Below are positions 47,714 through 59,459 of a DNA stretch of 64,000 nucleotides, in pieces (positions within the stretch are counted from its first letter, which is position 1; each line of letters starts with the position of its first letter). The DNA lies in NCBI RefSeq assembly GCF_000004195.4, contig NC_030683.2, positions 91,245,410 to 91,309,409 of the forward strand. Direction: 5' to 3'. The stretch is from Xenopus tropicalis (Eukaryota > Chordata > Amphibia > Anura > Pipidae). The notes beneath the pieces are model-generated. The model saw only the letters and a list, made by a program, of their open reading frames with translations. It was not told where the DNA came from and searched no databases. Both the position numbers and the translations under genes were made by a program.

Positions 47714-50712
47714 GATGGCCTTTCTGTATTTTGGATCTTTCTAAATAATGTTTTTTTTGTGGAGGTTTTTGAGTGGCTTATGGGCCATTCAAATCTCTTG
47801 GAAACCCAATACCCAATACAGCCCTGCTTACACTTATTAAGCAGATGCCATTTGTCACAAAATTCCTGGTGCCTTAATATTACATGTGTGTGACACTAAT
47901 CATTGAATCATACAAACCTCAACTTTATTACCAACTTTTAAATATACGACGCCAGTCTGTGATTTGGTGCTACGCATAATGTCTGAAGGGGCCAAGGTGT
48001 AGAATCTGGTAGCTGAGCATTAGTGGACAGATGAAAAGAGTGGAAACAGTATGTTAAATTTGTCACAACAATAAAATCTGAATATAGAAGTCTCAGACAT
48101 TCCTTATTATCCCCAATGTTCCTGTTGGTTGTCAGCTGAACGAGTGAATGAACATCTATGAACTTGTGTTATGAATCAGCAAAGACAGAATGAGTTGCTG
48201 CCAATTGTCTGCTGCTGGGGCCTGGGTTAATTAACTACAGGGTGTCCCTCCTAGAGGAATTATTATTTTGTGTGGGTGGGGGCTTTAACGTATTCACATT
48301 TCGCTCACAGGAGCAAAACATTCTATAGACTCTCCCTTTAGAATATCTTCTGTTGCTTTATTGTGTGGAAGCAGGTAGACTTCAAAAGGTGAGATAATAG
48401 ATCCTCAAGAGGTCTAGAGGAGTTGGCGTCAGGTGTTAACTGAGCAGGGGGTGGTGCTGCTCTTACCCATTGATGGCTGTGGAGCTTTTTGCTTGGAGTA
48501 TTATATGTATCATCATTATCAAGACATCATTAGCTCTTCGCACCATAGGACTCATTTACCTCTGCAAGTGTAGTGAGCAAAGTGCAATTTCAAGCCTAAT
48601 TGTCATGTTTTTTCCCCTCAATACAACATTCTTTTCACAGAATTCCAGTGCTAGTGTGGTCGCAAGGAGATGATGCGCTTAGTGCTATTGTGTTGTTCCT
48701 TCCACAATTGTGCTGTACCTACTGCATATGCATTCAATTTGCCAAAATGAATATAACTGAAACTATAGTCCATCTGGCATCATTTTCAGTGTTCAGTGTG
48801 AGTGATGCACATGATTCCTTGGTCACAAGTGTCTACTGTCGCTGGGTGAGAGAAGGAACTGTGAAGGTAACACCTGGTCAGGAGGTGCGCGGTAGCTTCA
48901 GGGTTCCCCTGTCTCAATAGATATGGCAGCACTTGATTTAGGACCAAAGGAAGGCAGGAAGGAGAGGCACCAAACTCAACTATGCAGAAGTGCAAGGAGT
49001 GCATTTTAATGAAAGTGGATTTTGGCTAAACTGACTGGGAGTGGGAGAAATTGTGCAGATTTGTAGATGCAAATGTACCCACATGTTTTTTTTTTTTAAT
49101 TTTTGTTACTTTTTTTCCTTTTAGAACAAAACAACTGTATGAAATATTCACAGGGTAGAGGAATAGTGAGGCATACTGCAGAAGAAAGGCAGCTGTCTGG
49201 GTACTTGTAGGAACTTTCATAGGGGAGACAAATGTGAAGGACTAATAAAGGCTTTTCTCTTTACTGAATGCAATGTGTTGTACTAAACTGAGCTCTCATA
49301 CCATTCATCTTGTTTACAACCAGCTATGTCTTATTATGAGTAGATACTATTATAGGCTTTCAAGGCCACTTGTTGATCCTCTGTCAATTCTATACTGCAA
49401 AGATGATGTTTACAGGAAGAATCGTGTGCACCATACAGTAAGACTGTAAGCTCTTGACACAATTTTTGCAGTATAGGTGTGGGATCCATATCTGCAAACC
49501 TGATATCCACAAACATCCAAAACAAGGGAGTGCTATTTCCCATAGATTAGATAACAATTCTTAATTTTTGGCTGTTTTTTTTTCTGTAATAATAAGACAA
49601 CACATTGAGAACTTAGCTAACATAAATCTATGCTGATAACAAATGATCCCTATTGTTTATTATGTTTAAGTGTTTTTTTTTAGTAGAATGGTGACCCAAA
49701 ATGCAGAAAAACCCCTTATGCACAAAATTCCAGCTCCCAAGCTTTCCAAATAATATATCCTATACCTGTATTAAGGGATGTGCGGATGTTTGTGGCTGCA
49801 AGTTAGAGACTCTGCTTCATATTTGCATGGCAGATGCCTTTAGAATTGACATTGTTCCAACTAAAATACACAGAGGGGATGTAATAAGCAAAGACAATCA
49901 TTTCCTGTTTACATTAATATTTCTTTCTTTTTAACCCTTCTGCTGCTGTTACTGATGGGTATCTTCATAATCTTCAGAAATCGGATGCACTGGCACTGAT
50001 CTAAATATAAATTTCCTAGATTCCACTTAGATCTAAAAGGTATTGAGAGATGGATGGCCCTCAAGCTTTTGTGAACTACATCTTCTAACAAGCTCAAGTA
50101 GCCGAGGATGCTGGGAGTCATAGCTGGCAGTTACATGAGAGCTGTCACTTTTTCTTTCCTACTTTAGATCTATACCACATGAAGGTTTTGGGGCTGCACC
50201 AGCTAATCAAATACTTTCCAGGCGGCCATGCTCCTGTTGAGTTTTAATTAGAATGCTGTGCTCCGGAAATAGCAAAAGACACATCTGGAAGCGTATCGTT
50301 CCTTCCCATGGCTCGTTATGGTTGCACAAATTCTGTTCCTATGGAGAACAGACCTGTATATTTCTTGTTTCACAAGGGGCATCTGTTTAGGAAAGACCTA
50401 CAATGAAGCCAGGACAGAAAATAAATCCAAACAGCTTTGTTTATTGTGTTTCTCAATACCAGTTTCTTATAAAAGTACATTCTTTAAGTGGCAAAGATAT
50501 TTCTGTGTCAGTCATTTTAAACATTTTCACATGTACACATTTTATACTTTAATTAGAAACTGGCAGGTATCTGGTAATAGTTGAAAAGTTGTTTGTGTAG
50601 GTATATGTGCCAGGCAGATTTCAGGAATGACATGATACTTTTGCCAATTTTAGGGCTATATACTGCATAAGGGAATTTTTACATAGCTTAAAACTGGGTA
50701 TGTATATTATTA
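47714..50712. other. Mostly unique DNA; decayed MITE at about 49477-49772
   Basis: About 49477 ('ataggtgtgggatcc') to 49772 ('tcctatacctgta') has the ends of the GGTATGGGACC family in the right arrangement but little of its interior. About 50050-50125 carries the 'aggatgctgggagtcatag' word of another short element. No gene is recognised. Confidence 0.45.
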
Positions 50713-51003
50713 TTCTTTATTTATATAGAATAGACACATTCCCGGGCACTTTACAGAGATGATACCTAATTCACATCAGTCCGTGCTCCTGTGGTGCTTA
50801 CAGTTTGAGAACCCTACATACTATGTTCAGTTTCATCAGGAACCAATTAACTATGCCTGTATGTTTTTGGAGTGTGGGAGGAAACCAGAGTACCCGCAGG
50901 AAACCCCCATAGACACAAGGAGAATTTAGAAGCTCCTTGCAGAGAGGAATTTTACTCAGGACCCCAGCAATACAAGGCAACATTGCTGCCAAGCCACCAT
51001 CGA
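50713..51003 (-). mobile_element. tRNA-SINE-like copy, minus strand
   Basis: Starts 'ttctttatttatatagaat', then 'cctgtatgtttttggagtg', 'gaggaaaccagagtacccg', 'gaaacccccatagacac', and ends 'caaggcaacattgctgccaa'. This is the clearest minus-strand copy of the SINE at 19857. Confidence 0.82.
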
Positions 51004-51366
51004 ATACTAGGCTGCAACAAACAGCCTAGTATTCTGCTTTTCAATATATCAGCTCTGTATATGAAAACATTCTTTGTACTCCATAGTAGCTCCCATGAAA
51101 TCGTGCAACAGTACCTACACATATATGTTATGTTCTACAGGTCAAGGCCAATGTAATGCAATGACAAGAGGCTTGTTCTCTCCTATTAAGAGTGCCCAGC
51201 CTTACCAGTGGAAGACTGAAAAAAAGGCATTTACATCTGAATGAAAATGTAAAGGGGCTGAAACTGTGGATCATGCCGACAGATTCCCTAAATGCCTGTA
51301 GAAGGGCTTGGATATCTTTTTGGACAGGCAACATATGCAAGTCTATAGTTATATCTAGGGCAACAT

Positions 51367-51668
51367 TTAAGGTGGCCACACACGTAACAATAATGATCTT
51401 TCCTGCAACCATTGGTAAATTATTGTAAATAGCTAAATTGTCAGATATGCAGGTAGAAACAATATAATTCTACTTCTATGTTGACGATTCAGCATTATCC
51501 TACTGCAAATGTTTAGGCGCCATCAAAATTTTCCACCCTGACCGATCAACAAGACAACCGATTTCCAAGGCTTTTGCCGATATCAGTCACCTCGCGCCCA
51601 TATGCACATTGAATATTACACAAAACCTTATTTCTTATGATAATATTGGTGCGTGTATCTGCACCTTC
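51367..51668. mobile_element. AAGGTGGCC-family DNA transposon copy
   Basis: TTAAGGTGGCCACACACG at the left and 'gcgtgtatctgcacctt' at the right are imperfect inverted repeats about 300 bp apart. The interior has diverged from 18777-19115. Confidence 0.7.
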
Positions 51669-51669
51669 A

Positions 51670-54190
51670 GATTTATGGATGTATATAAATATATGCAAGT
51701 GTGTGCCATATACTTATATAAGTAAAAGAGCATTTGTGGCTTTGTATGCATTTAGACAAGGAATATCTGAATTCAATAAAACCTCTCACTGACCATTCTC
51801 TCCTCCAACTGGAGGTCAAAACATTCAGTGCAGAAACATCCGGCAACTGCATTCAGTGGTCCTGCATGTTTAGGGCTCCTCTGCAGTATTATTCCATGTG
51901 ACCAATTTCATTCCTTTGGACACGCAATCCAACTAAACTTTTCATATATGCTCTCATCAGAGAGAAGGTCAATTAATTTTTGTTCATAAAACATTACTTC
52001 GCCACCTACAATGTCCATCTAATTTATCTGACCAATCAGATTTTGGTATTCCATAGAATATGACCAAATGCAAAAAAAACATATACCTAGGGATTTTCAA
52101 GGGTACCCTGCTTCAATCTTCCATACACTTTAACCAGAATTATAGGCCTGCCCATCAGACCAATGATATTGTGCTATTGTGCTATGTGCAATGTGGACTG
52201 CACATCCTGTGGCTCCTAAGGTATGGAGATCAAAATTAAGTTTCCCTTATCTGGAAAACCCATGGTCCTGTGCATTCTTGATATCAGGTCCAATACCTTT
52301 GTATGTATACAGTATATATTTATAAATAGACCCCTGTTTGTTAGAATATTATTATGAAATACCATGTAACAAGCACTGTAGTAATAAATAATGACAATTT
52401 TTTTTTTTACAAAATCTTACAGATTTGGTGTCCACAAAAAACAGCCCCTAACCAGAGGCCAGCCTGCAGCCTGTACATGTAAAGGAGAGGCACAAATTAA
52501 TGGTAATGTGCCTCAACTAGGGGCTTTCTTTCTTAATGTTGCTGTTAATGAAGCCTGTACAGTTTTGCTCTACCTTTTGGAAGACTGCATTTACCACCCT
52601 CTTTGTACACAGAGCAATTAGACAAGGTTATGCTACAACGCAGGCCAGCAATTACTTGTTAATAAAAAGCAAAGAAAACACACTTCTGTTAAACAGAAGG
52701 CCCAATATTTATTCATCTTTAGCATTGTGCTGTAAGATTTTTAACCAGGTTTCCACTCAATTTCAATTGGCTGTTGCCATGCACACAGAGTTATAACAAT
52801 AATTAGCTATGCATATGACTTTTATACCATGCTTATCTATTGCTCCTTTTTTCTTTAGCCCTTTAAGTGCTATGGATGATAGAATTTAAGCCAGTGGTAT
52901 AAAGGAATTGCACTGCCATTGGGTTTTTTCCACAAAAATTGTTTAAGTGAAACACCTTAATTGTTTGCAGATTTGTGAAAGTTCTCACTACTTCAGTTGA
53001 AGTTTAACTACAGGTTGAGTATTGTAGGTTGAACATGCTTCATTTACTTAATTATTCTTCTCAGATAGGACCCTAGCCGTCTTGCTTTGCAAGGCTGAGG
53101 CATTTCAAGGGCTGCTGATGCCACCCTCTGACCTGCCCAGCATTTAGATATTTCTGTACGTTTTGGAGGGGAGGGGGACCAGTATCATTAGTTTTTACTT
53201 TCTGCACTAGAAAAGCTGAACTACACCCACAGATATCTATGGGGTGAGGAGGAGGTGGGGGTACCTGTATTTGTAGCTTCTGTGATTAGCACTGGACACA
53301 TTATTTTCTAAGAAAGAGTAAACACAACCACAATGTATTCTAATTCTATAGCAAGTGGCAAAGAACAATTCTTAAGGCCACACTTCATTCCCCAATGTCC
53401 CTGTTTAGGTTGGGCAGTTCCGATTCTTGGTTATTAAAAGTCAGTGAATATTAGGAGTTAGGCAGATGGAGAGTTTTGCTGGGCAGGTTGAGAACATGGC
53501 CTAAAACCCCCACCAAGCAGTGCCATTCCCAGAAACCATGTGTCCCGGACATTGCACTTCATTTTTGTCAATAATGCTGTATTTTTGGTGCCAGAGCCAG
53601 AATTAGACACCCAGTCAGTTATTTCCCATTGACTTTTCTATTAACCATTTTACTGTTAATGTATATGAACAAGCAATATCAACAGTAGTGCACCCAGGCC
53701 TCCTCTTGGCCTAAGCATACAATGCTCCAAGCAAAAGACACTGGCTGACCAGTGGGTTACTGCTTTTGTGGTGCACCCTAGTTTATTGATGGGCCATAGA
53801 TACAATTATGAATATATTACTACTACATCAGCATGTAGTATGTTGTTTATTCGTTTTGTTTTTCAGCTTATTGCAAGTACATTATATTTTAAATAGGTGC
53901 AGGTGCCTCTTCTAGTTTGAAGTGCAGGTGATGCTATCTCATGAAAGATGAACCACTCTCTGATAAAATTGCATGTAAAGTGGTTTGTAAATTGTTGATA
54001 ACACAGTTTCTTGAAACTATGTTTGATGATGATGATAAATATGACAGCACTTTATTTTAATTAGAGAACAGAGCAACTGAACAGTCAAAATATATTCTGA
54101 CTCCTTTGGTTAGAAACTTACATTTTGTTAATACTTCAATTTGTATAATTAATATATCATGGCCTTCAATTCAGGTCTTTTAATTGATGC
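51670..54190. other. No recognised gene or repeat
   Basis: 2.5 kb of unique-looking DNA. A partial GGTATGGGACC-family end is seen near 52240-52300. The stretch 52690-52830 is discussed as a possible conserved non-coding element. Confidence 0.45.
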
Positions 54191-54234
54191 ATTAAAAAAG
54201 AAAACATGTTAACCCATGACAGTAACCCTTTAAG

Positions 54235-54710
54235 AAGGATATTAATGAGCTGGAGAGAGTGCAGAGTCTTGCACTTAAATTGGTAAAGAGGATGGGAGAT
54301 TTAGGGTAGACTGTCATGGTTGGGGTTGTATTCTCTGGAGGCGCTTATTAAGGGGACATCAGGGGCGCTGCTGCCATGAGGCGAGTTGAGAAATGAGCCT
54401 CAGGCAGCAGCGCCTGGCAAGTTACCTGGGGTGGCAATAAGTCACCCCTGGTAACTTTAAGAGCCAAAATTCTGATTTTTAAATCTGAATTTCGACTATT
54501 CAAGTGCAGAGAGCACAATAGCGCTCTCTGTACTAGCAACGCGGCCAGGACCCCTGAGGCGGCACTGGGGGACATAATTACTCTGTACAAGTACATTAGA
54601 GGGGATTATAGACAGATAGCGGGGGATCTTTTTTAACTTAGAAAAGAGCAAGATTCCACCCTTTTATACTTAAGGAAGAGAATTTCTATGCTAATGGTTT
54701 CAGGGAGATT
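54235..54710 (+). mobile_element. 3' piece of a CR1-type LINE, second copy
   Basis: Parallel to 40448 onward from 'aagaaggatattaatgagc' through 'ttactctgtacaagtacatt' and 'aggggattatagacaga'. It is preceded by a 'catgacagtaaccctttaa' end of the TTAA family and is interrupted by a hAT element at 54360-54567. Confidence 0.82.
54360..54567. mobile_element. 208-bp hAT-type MITE inside the CR1 piece, exact 8-bp target duplication
   Basis: Exact duplication GGGGACAT at 54352-54359 and 54568-54575. Termini CAGGGGCGCTG and (inverse) CAGTGCCGCCTC fit hAT ends. Removing the element restores the CR1 text seen at 40575-40600. Confidence 0.94.
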
Positions 54711-54714
54711 TTAG

Positions 54715-54900
54715 AGTGAGAACCCACAGAGTGGTTCAGTCGCCCATGATAGATCTCTGCTATCGCGAGCGACTTCCACTTGAAATGGCTTTCCACCGGC
54801 AACAATAGGAGTCACCGGTGGAAAGTTTCCTCTTGCAGGAAGCCATTTCAGAGCGGTTAGTCACCTGCAATAGCAGAGGTGTAACACAGGGTGACTAAAC
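54715..54900. mobile_element. Foldback MITE (third copy)
   Basis: Starts 'agagtgagaacccac', has inner arms 'ggctttccaccggcaaca' and 'caccggtggaaagtttcc' and a right end 'acagggtgactaaac'. Related to 33153 and 40258. Confidence 0.7.
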
Positions 54901-55721
54901 CTCTAAACCTCTAAGTTTGTATATGTGTGTATATATGCACTGTGATCATTTGATTGAACTTGGTGCACTAATGTCTTTTTCTAAACCCATATTAATTTTG
55001 TTACTATGTAAGCTGCAGTGGCAGATTTTGTCATATTTCCCATTATAATTACAAACAAGGAGAGCATAAAAAAATAAACCTTTCTATAAAGAAAGCATTA
55101 AGCTGTGAAGCACCAAAACATGTCTTTGTACTCCTTTAGCAAGAGGAGGAGATGGAAACCCTTTGTGTATGGGAGGGTCAATGTTTTGGTTTTATTGCAT
55201 GACCTTCACTCAGTAAGCAGTGACAGATTATCTGTTTTAGGACTCTTCTGGTGAATGGGTGGTCGGGAGAGACAGCAGTGTATAACACATGAAGACTAAT
55301 AGTTCTTGCTACTGTTTATTACTGACACTCACCTTATCTCCTCTGGTCCTCTTTACCCATTGGTGATGAGGTGGTGGGGTTAAAATGACCCCCACCATTG
55401 TGTGGCAAAGTGATTTTATTGTAATTACTGTTATTTCCATCTCAGCCACCAGGTGGTGATGTTGGGGAGGGAAGTGCCCCAGGAGAGGCTATATAAGGGG
55501 TAGTACAGTGGGTCACCTCCTCTTTGGCAGATAAGAAAATAGACAGTGCATGACACCAGGGAGCCTGTGGTAGACCACCTCAAAAAGGTAACTGGTAGTG
55601 AGTAGGTGAGATATTGACAGCATCAGTAAATTTGGTTGGAGCTCACTGCAGGTGGTGAGAGTCAGTGGTATGGTAAAGAGACAAGTTAGGGACCCAGAGA
55701 GATTGGTACTGTACCTGGACT

Positions 55722-56112
55722 ATCTATAACCAGAGTTGGCGCTCTCCAAAAAACAAATTACCCAGTGTGGTGAAAATTTTTTTTTTTTTTTTTGTATTTA
55801 TTGAGAATTCACACTAAAAATATATATACATGATTATACCTTATATAAAAAATCTAGATAAACTACAGCAATAATACATAGGACAATCAAAAATTCATTT
55901 GAGGTAATAGAATCAATTTGATTCTATTACCTCAAATGAATTTTTGATTGTCCTATGTATTATTGCTGTAGTTTATCTAGATTTTTTATATAAGGTATAA
56001 TCATGTATATATATTTTTAGTGTGAATTCTCAATAAATACAAAAAAAAAAAAAAAAATTTTCACCACACTGGGTAATTTGTTTTTTGGAGAGCGCCAACT
56101 CTGGTTATAGAT
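55722..56112. repeat. Near-perfect palindrome, 195-bp arms, 1-base spacer
   Basis: Left arm 55722-55916 and right arm 55918-56112 are reverse complements around T55917. Even the T17 run (left) is matched by an A17 run (right), followed in both by the same flank. I found no mismatch in the parts I compared base by base. Confidence 0.95.
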
Positions 56113-56299
56113 GGTTTTGTGTTGTATTGAGATTAGTTTGGAGGAAGGCAGCTGCTTAACACTTTCTTATACATTTATTTATTTTATATAAGTTTTTTTG
56201 ATTCACTTAAAATCACATTTTTGGTGAGTAGTACAGACTAATTATAGTCTACACGGGGGATATTAATATTAGTAAAGCGCGGATAAGGTTTAATATTTA
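55722..56299. mobile_element. Retroposon-like insertion with 14-bp target duplication, opening with a long palindrome
   Basis: ACTGTACCTGGACT occurs exactly at 55708-55721 and 56300-56313 and brackets 578 bp. The first 391 bp are two 195-bp inverted arms; the last 187 bp are single-copy. The arms contain a 'ctcaataaatac' plus A17 run. It looks like a truncated element copied once in each direction. A Penelope-like element or an L1-like twin-primed product could leave such a form; I cannot name the family. Confidence 0.8.
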
Positions 56300-56469
56300 A
56301 CTGTACCTGGACTGTAAGGCTGACCCTAATGTTGAAAGTCTGCAGCAAGAAGCAGCATCCCTGACAGGCAAGAAGAGGCTGGGGCCTGTTGGTCTGGGAA
56401 ACCCTAACAGTCAAGAGTGTGTAGTGAGGATATTACAAATTAGGCTACATTTTATACAGGTTTAGCATA

Positions 56470-58275
56470 GATCATATTCCACTTAAATCCACCCATTTGC
56501 CAGTAATTGGTATAATATTGTTAGGGATTGCCTACTATGAACATTGCTGTTAATGGTTATATAAAGTTAATAAGAGCTCTATGAATTCTAACACTAATGA
56601 TTTAAAGGATGGTTGTCAGCATAGTTAGAAGGAAGAGGAGAAGACCAGGTACAAGGCTTTGATAATGTGCCTGTTTGGGTAGTTTGCATCAGGCACTGGT
56701 CAGATTTGAAAAGGGACGGAACATAACCAGATATCAGGAACTGCAAATGGGGAACACATATCCAGTGTCTATTTTTATTGAGCGGTAATCACCATTCTGT
56801 TCATCCATCAGATACCCTATGCCTATAAGGATAAATGCTTCAATACTTTACTGACTTTTCTGAATTTAGCACTGCTTTAGCATTCCTTCCAAGTTCCTAC
56901 CAAATACTTATCTGTGTTTTACTTCCTCAAAGAATGTACTGTATATAGACATACATGAAATACCTTTCTTTTCCCCTTATTTTCCTTCCGAGCTGCATTA
57001 CTTGTTTTCTGCATTACTCAGAACAATTCCCTTATCAAACATCCTGATCCTATTTTGGACTGCTTACCCTGTTTTTGCAGTTTCAGTCTTGTGCTAGACT
57101 TCATTGTTTTTGGCTGGGTAGTCACAGGCTTTTTCATACCATACATTCATTTCTGTAATGTATATGCCCCTTACAAGAAAGGTGCATGGTCTAGGGGCAG
57201 GGATAGTGTTGTCTGAAAAGTCACGTGATTGGAATATCCATTAGATTAAAGCCTATATATAAACATAATAGTTGTTTAATATTTTTCCCCTATACTAAGC
57301 AGCATGCTGCAAGCACATTTTAAAGTATAGTGAACATTCAGGTTCCTTGGGACAGATGCAACTGGTCATGTTGCATTCCTTCATTTTGTTTTTTTTTTAC
57401 ATTGTGGCAACATTGACGCATTTTGGCTTGTAAATGCTTTTTTTTGTCTTTTTTTCTGAATTCCCCTAGAAGGTATCCAGAGATTTTGACTGACAGATCT
57501 GCTTTCCAGATGATATAGAGTCATATCCTTGTTCATTTTGCTAGCAGACTGAGTCTGAGACAGTGTTTAATTGCACTGCTATAAATATTGCAGAATGCTT
57601 GGAAGAAAACATGTTATCCCTTCCCCTCAGTACATTTTAACAGAGTAGATTAATTTATGAGACAATAGGTGCATTAGGTCAGTTCACAGATGCTAATCTA
57701 CATCCCAGAATAGTTCCCTTTTTCAGCCTATAAATGCCAGGTTTTTCCAATGCACTCATATATTGGTTTGTCCTCAGTGAAACATTCAGACTTTGCAGTT
57801 TCATTGCGCAACTTAATCTCTTGTTTCTCTCTTAGATACCCATGGCTGCAGAGCTGCCCGCTTGCCTTTGTCTGGGGCTTTACACCATTCAAATAACGCA
57901 TTTCTTTGAGTGACGACATATTATGTATGCCCTTTTTTCTGAATAGTTTCTGTGGTATTGTCAAAGAAGGAAGCGGAGTGGAAACTTATTTGTACGGCTA
58001 AGGTAGAACACAACCTTCCAGTGAGTTTCTCTTCTGCTTGCAAAGGGCTCCCTCTAGCATATATAATGGAAATTGCTTTGCACATTCTTTGTCAACAAGT
58101 TAGAAGGCTAAGCCCAGAACGATGTTCACGTTTGTGGAAAAAAAACACCTGAAGATCAAATAAAATGCTTTAAACCCACGTTTCCCTTGCGTAGTTACAT
58201 ATCTGGGTAAGCAAGACAAACAGACTGGTCACAGAGTAGCAAATAGTTAGGGATACTATAGTAGAAGTGATGCAA
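56470..58275. other. No recognised feature
   Basis: AT-rich DNA without recognisable exons or repeat ends. Confidence 0.5.
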
Positions 58276-58281
58276 CATCCC

Positions 58282-58440
58282 AGTCCAGACTGGACTGGGA
58301 TTCAAAATAGGCACTGGCATTTCAAGCACACAGAGGCCCAAACAGCCCCATCAGCCCAATAAATAGTGATTGTCTATGGCATCTTACAGCAGCTCCTCTG
58401 GTCTTTGCCAGAACCCACACATTGCCAATCTGGGCCTGAT
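58282..58440 (-). mobile_element. hAT-type MITE copy (family of 36665-36820)
   Basis: Inverse of the 36665-36820 element: 'ggcactggcatttcaagcac', 'atagtgattgtctatggcat', 'cttacagcagctcctctgg', ending 'ccaatctgggcctg'. Flanking duplications are not clear. Confidence 0.75.
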
Positions 58441-58508
58441 TCAGCTTCTTTGGGAATCTGGGAAACAGAGAGCATTGTAGTACTGCCTGATTCTCTTTTG
58501 TATGTAAG

Positions 58509-59062
58509 TATGTATAACTTTATTTATAAAGCGCCACAAGGGTATGCAGCGCTGTACAATCTTACAATATACACAATTACACACAGGGAGGACAAGTGTT
58601 ATAATAAATACAATAAATAAGTATAAATACACAGGGAATAAGTGCCATGTGGTACGAGACACAGTAGGAAGGAGGTCCCTGCCCCGTAGAGCTTACAGAC
58701 TAAGTGGTTGGGTAACATACAGGCACAAATTGCACCAGGTATGGGCATTTGCCCTTAAGCGCAGGACTGGGCAAAATAATGTTTTAGTGCTCCAGAAGGT
58801 AACAGCTGAGTTTAATCTTAAAGAGAGTTAGTGAGTGTTCCCTATGGAGGGATTCAGGGATAGAGTTCCAGAGGTAAGGAGCAGCGAGATAGAAAGGTTT
58901 AAGACAAGAGAGCGCAGTGGGTGTGGATGGTGTAAAAAGACAGATGCTCTGAGAGGAGCGGAGGAGATGACCAGGAACGTGCAGAGAGACCAGTGAAGAA
59001 ATGTAGTGAGGAGCAGAGGAGTGAAGGGCTTTGAATGTTAGCAGAAGGATTTTGTAAGCTAT
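58509..59062 (-). mobile_element. Minus-strand retroposon with L2-type tail
   Basis: Begins with the inverse of the L2 tail ('actttatttataaagcgcc', 'cagcgctgtacaat') and contains 'ctgccccgtagagcttacag'. It continues into a purine-rich body ('ggagcagcgagatagaaagg', 'ctgagaggagcggaggag') typical of a common Xenopus repeat. It ends just before the TTAA element at 59070. Confidence 0.65.
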
Positions 59063-59069
59063 CCTTTGC

Positions 59070-59459
59070 TTAAAGGAGAAGGAAAGGCAAAGTCACTTGA
59101 GGGTGCCAAAATGTTAGGCACTCCCAAGTGACTTGAATCTCTTACCTTTTACCCCGTGCAGGTGCTCCTGTATGGAGAGAACAGCACCAGCCCCAGGTAG
59201 CTGCAGCGCTTCCTCCTTCCTGCTTCGCTCGCGTGCACATGCGCAGTAGAGTGAAAAGCCTTTAAGAACTTTAACAGAAAAGTCGGCTTTTTACTCTACT
59301 GCGCATGTGCCGGCCACTGGCATTTGCTGGAAAAGGAAGCAGGAAGGAGGAAGCGCTCACTACAGGTACCCCGGGCTGGCGTTGTTTTCTCCTAACAGCC
59401 CGGGGTACAAGGTAACATTTTGGCACCCCCAAGTGACTTTGCCTTTCATTCTCTTTTAA
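59070..59459. mobile_element. TTAA-flanked foldback DNA transposon
   Basis: TTAA at 59070-59073 and 59456-59459. Termini AAGGAGAAGGAAAGGCAAAG and (inverse) AAAGAGAATGAAAGGCAAAG. Long inverted arms extend through 'ctactgcgcatgtgc' and 'gcagtagagt', so the single strand can fold almost end to end. It is a common Xenopus element. Confidence 0.88.

Larger units (their letters stand above)
55340..56460 (+). other. Possible LTR-like unit with TATA box, split by a later insertion
   Basis: A 'ggctatataaggggtag' TATA-type promoter at about 55488-55504 is followed about 25-30 bp later by a possible start region. About 55430-55470 carries a 'cagccaccaggtggtgatg' CTCF-like core. The sequence resumes after the insertion at 56314 ('tgtaaggctgaccc'). 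No flanking duplication or primer-binding site was found, so an LTR is only a guess; a gene promoter or simple chance is possible. Confidence 0.3.

Noticed and set aside
55722..56299. Naming the palindromic insertion as a Penelope-like element
   Set aside because: The inverted 5' copy fits that class, but I see no reverse transcriptase, no hammerhead-type core and cannot match a known family.
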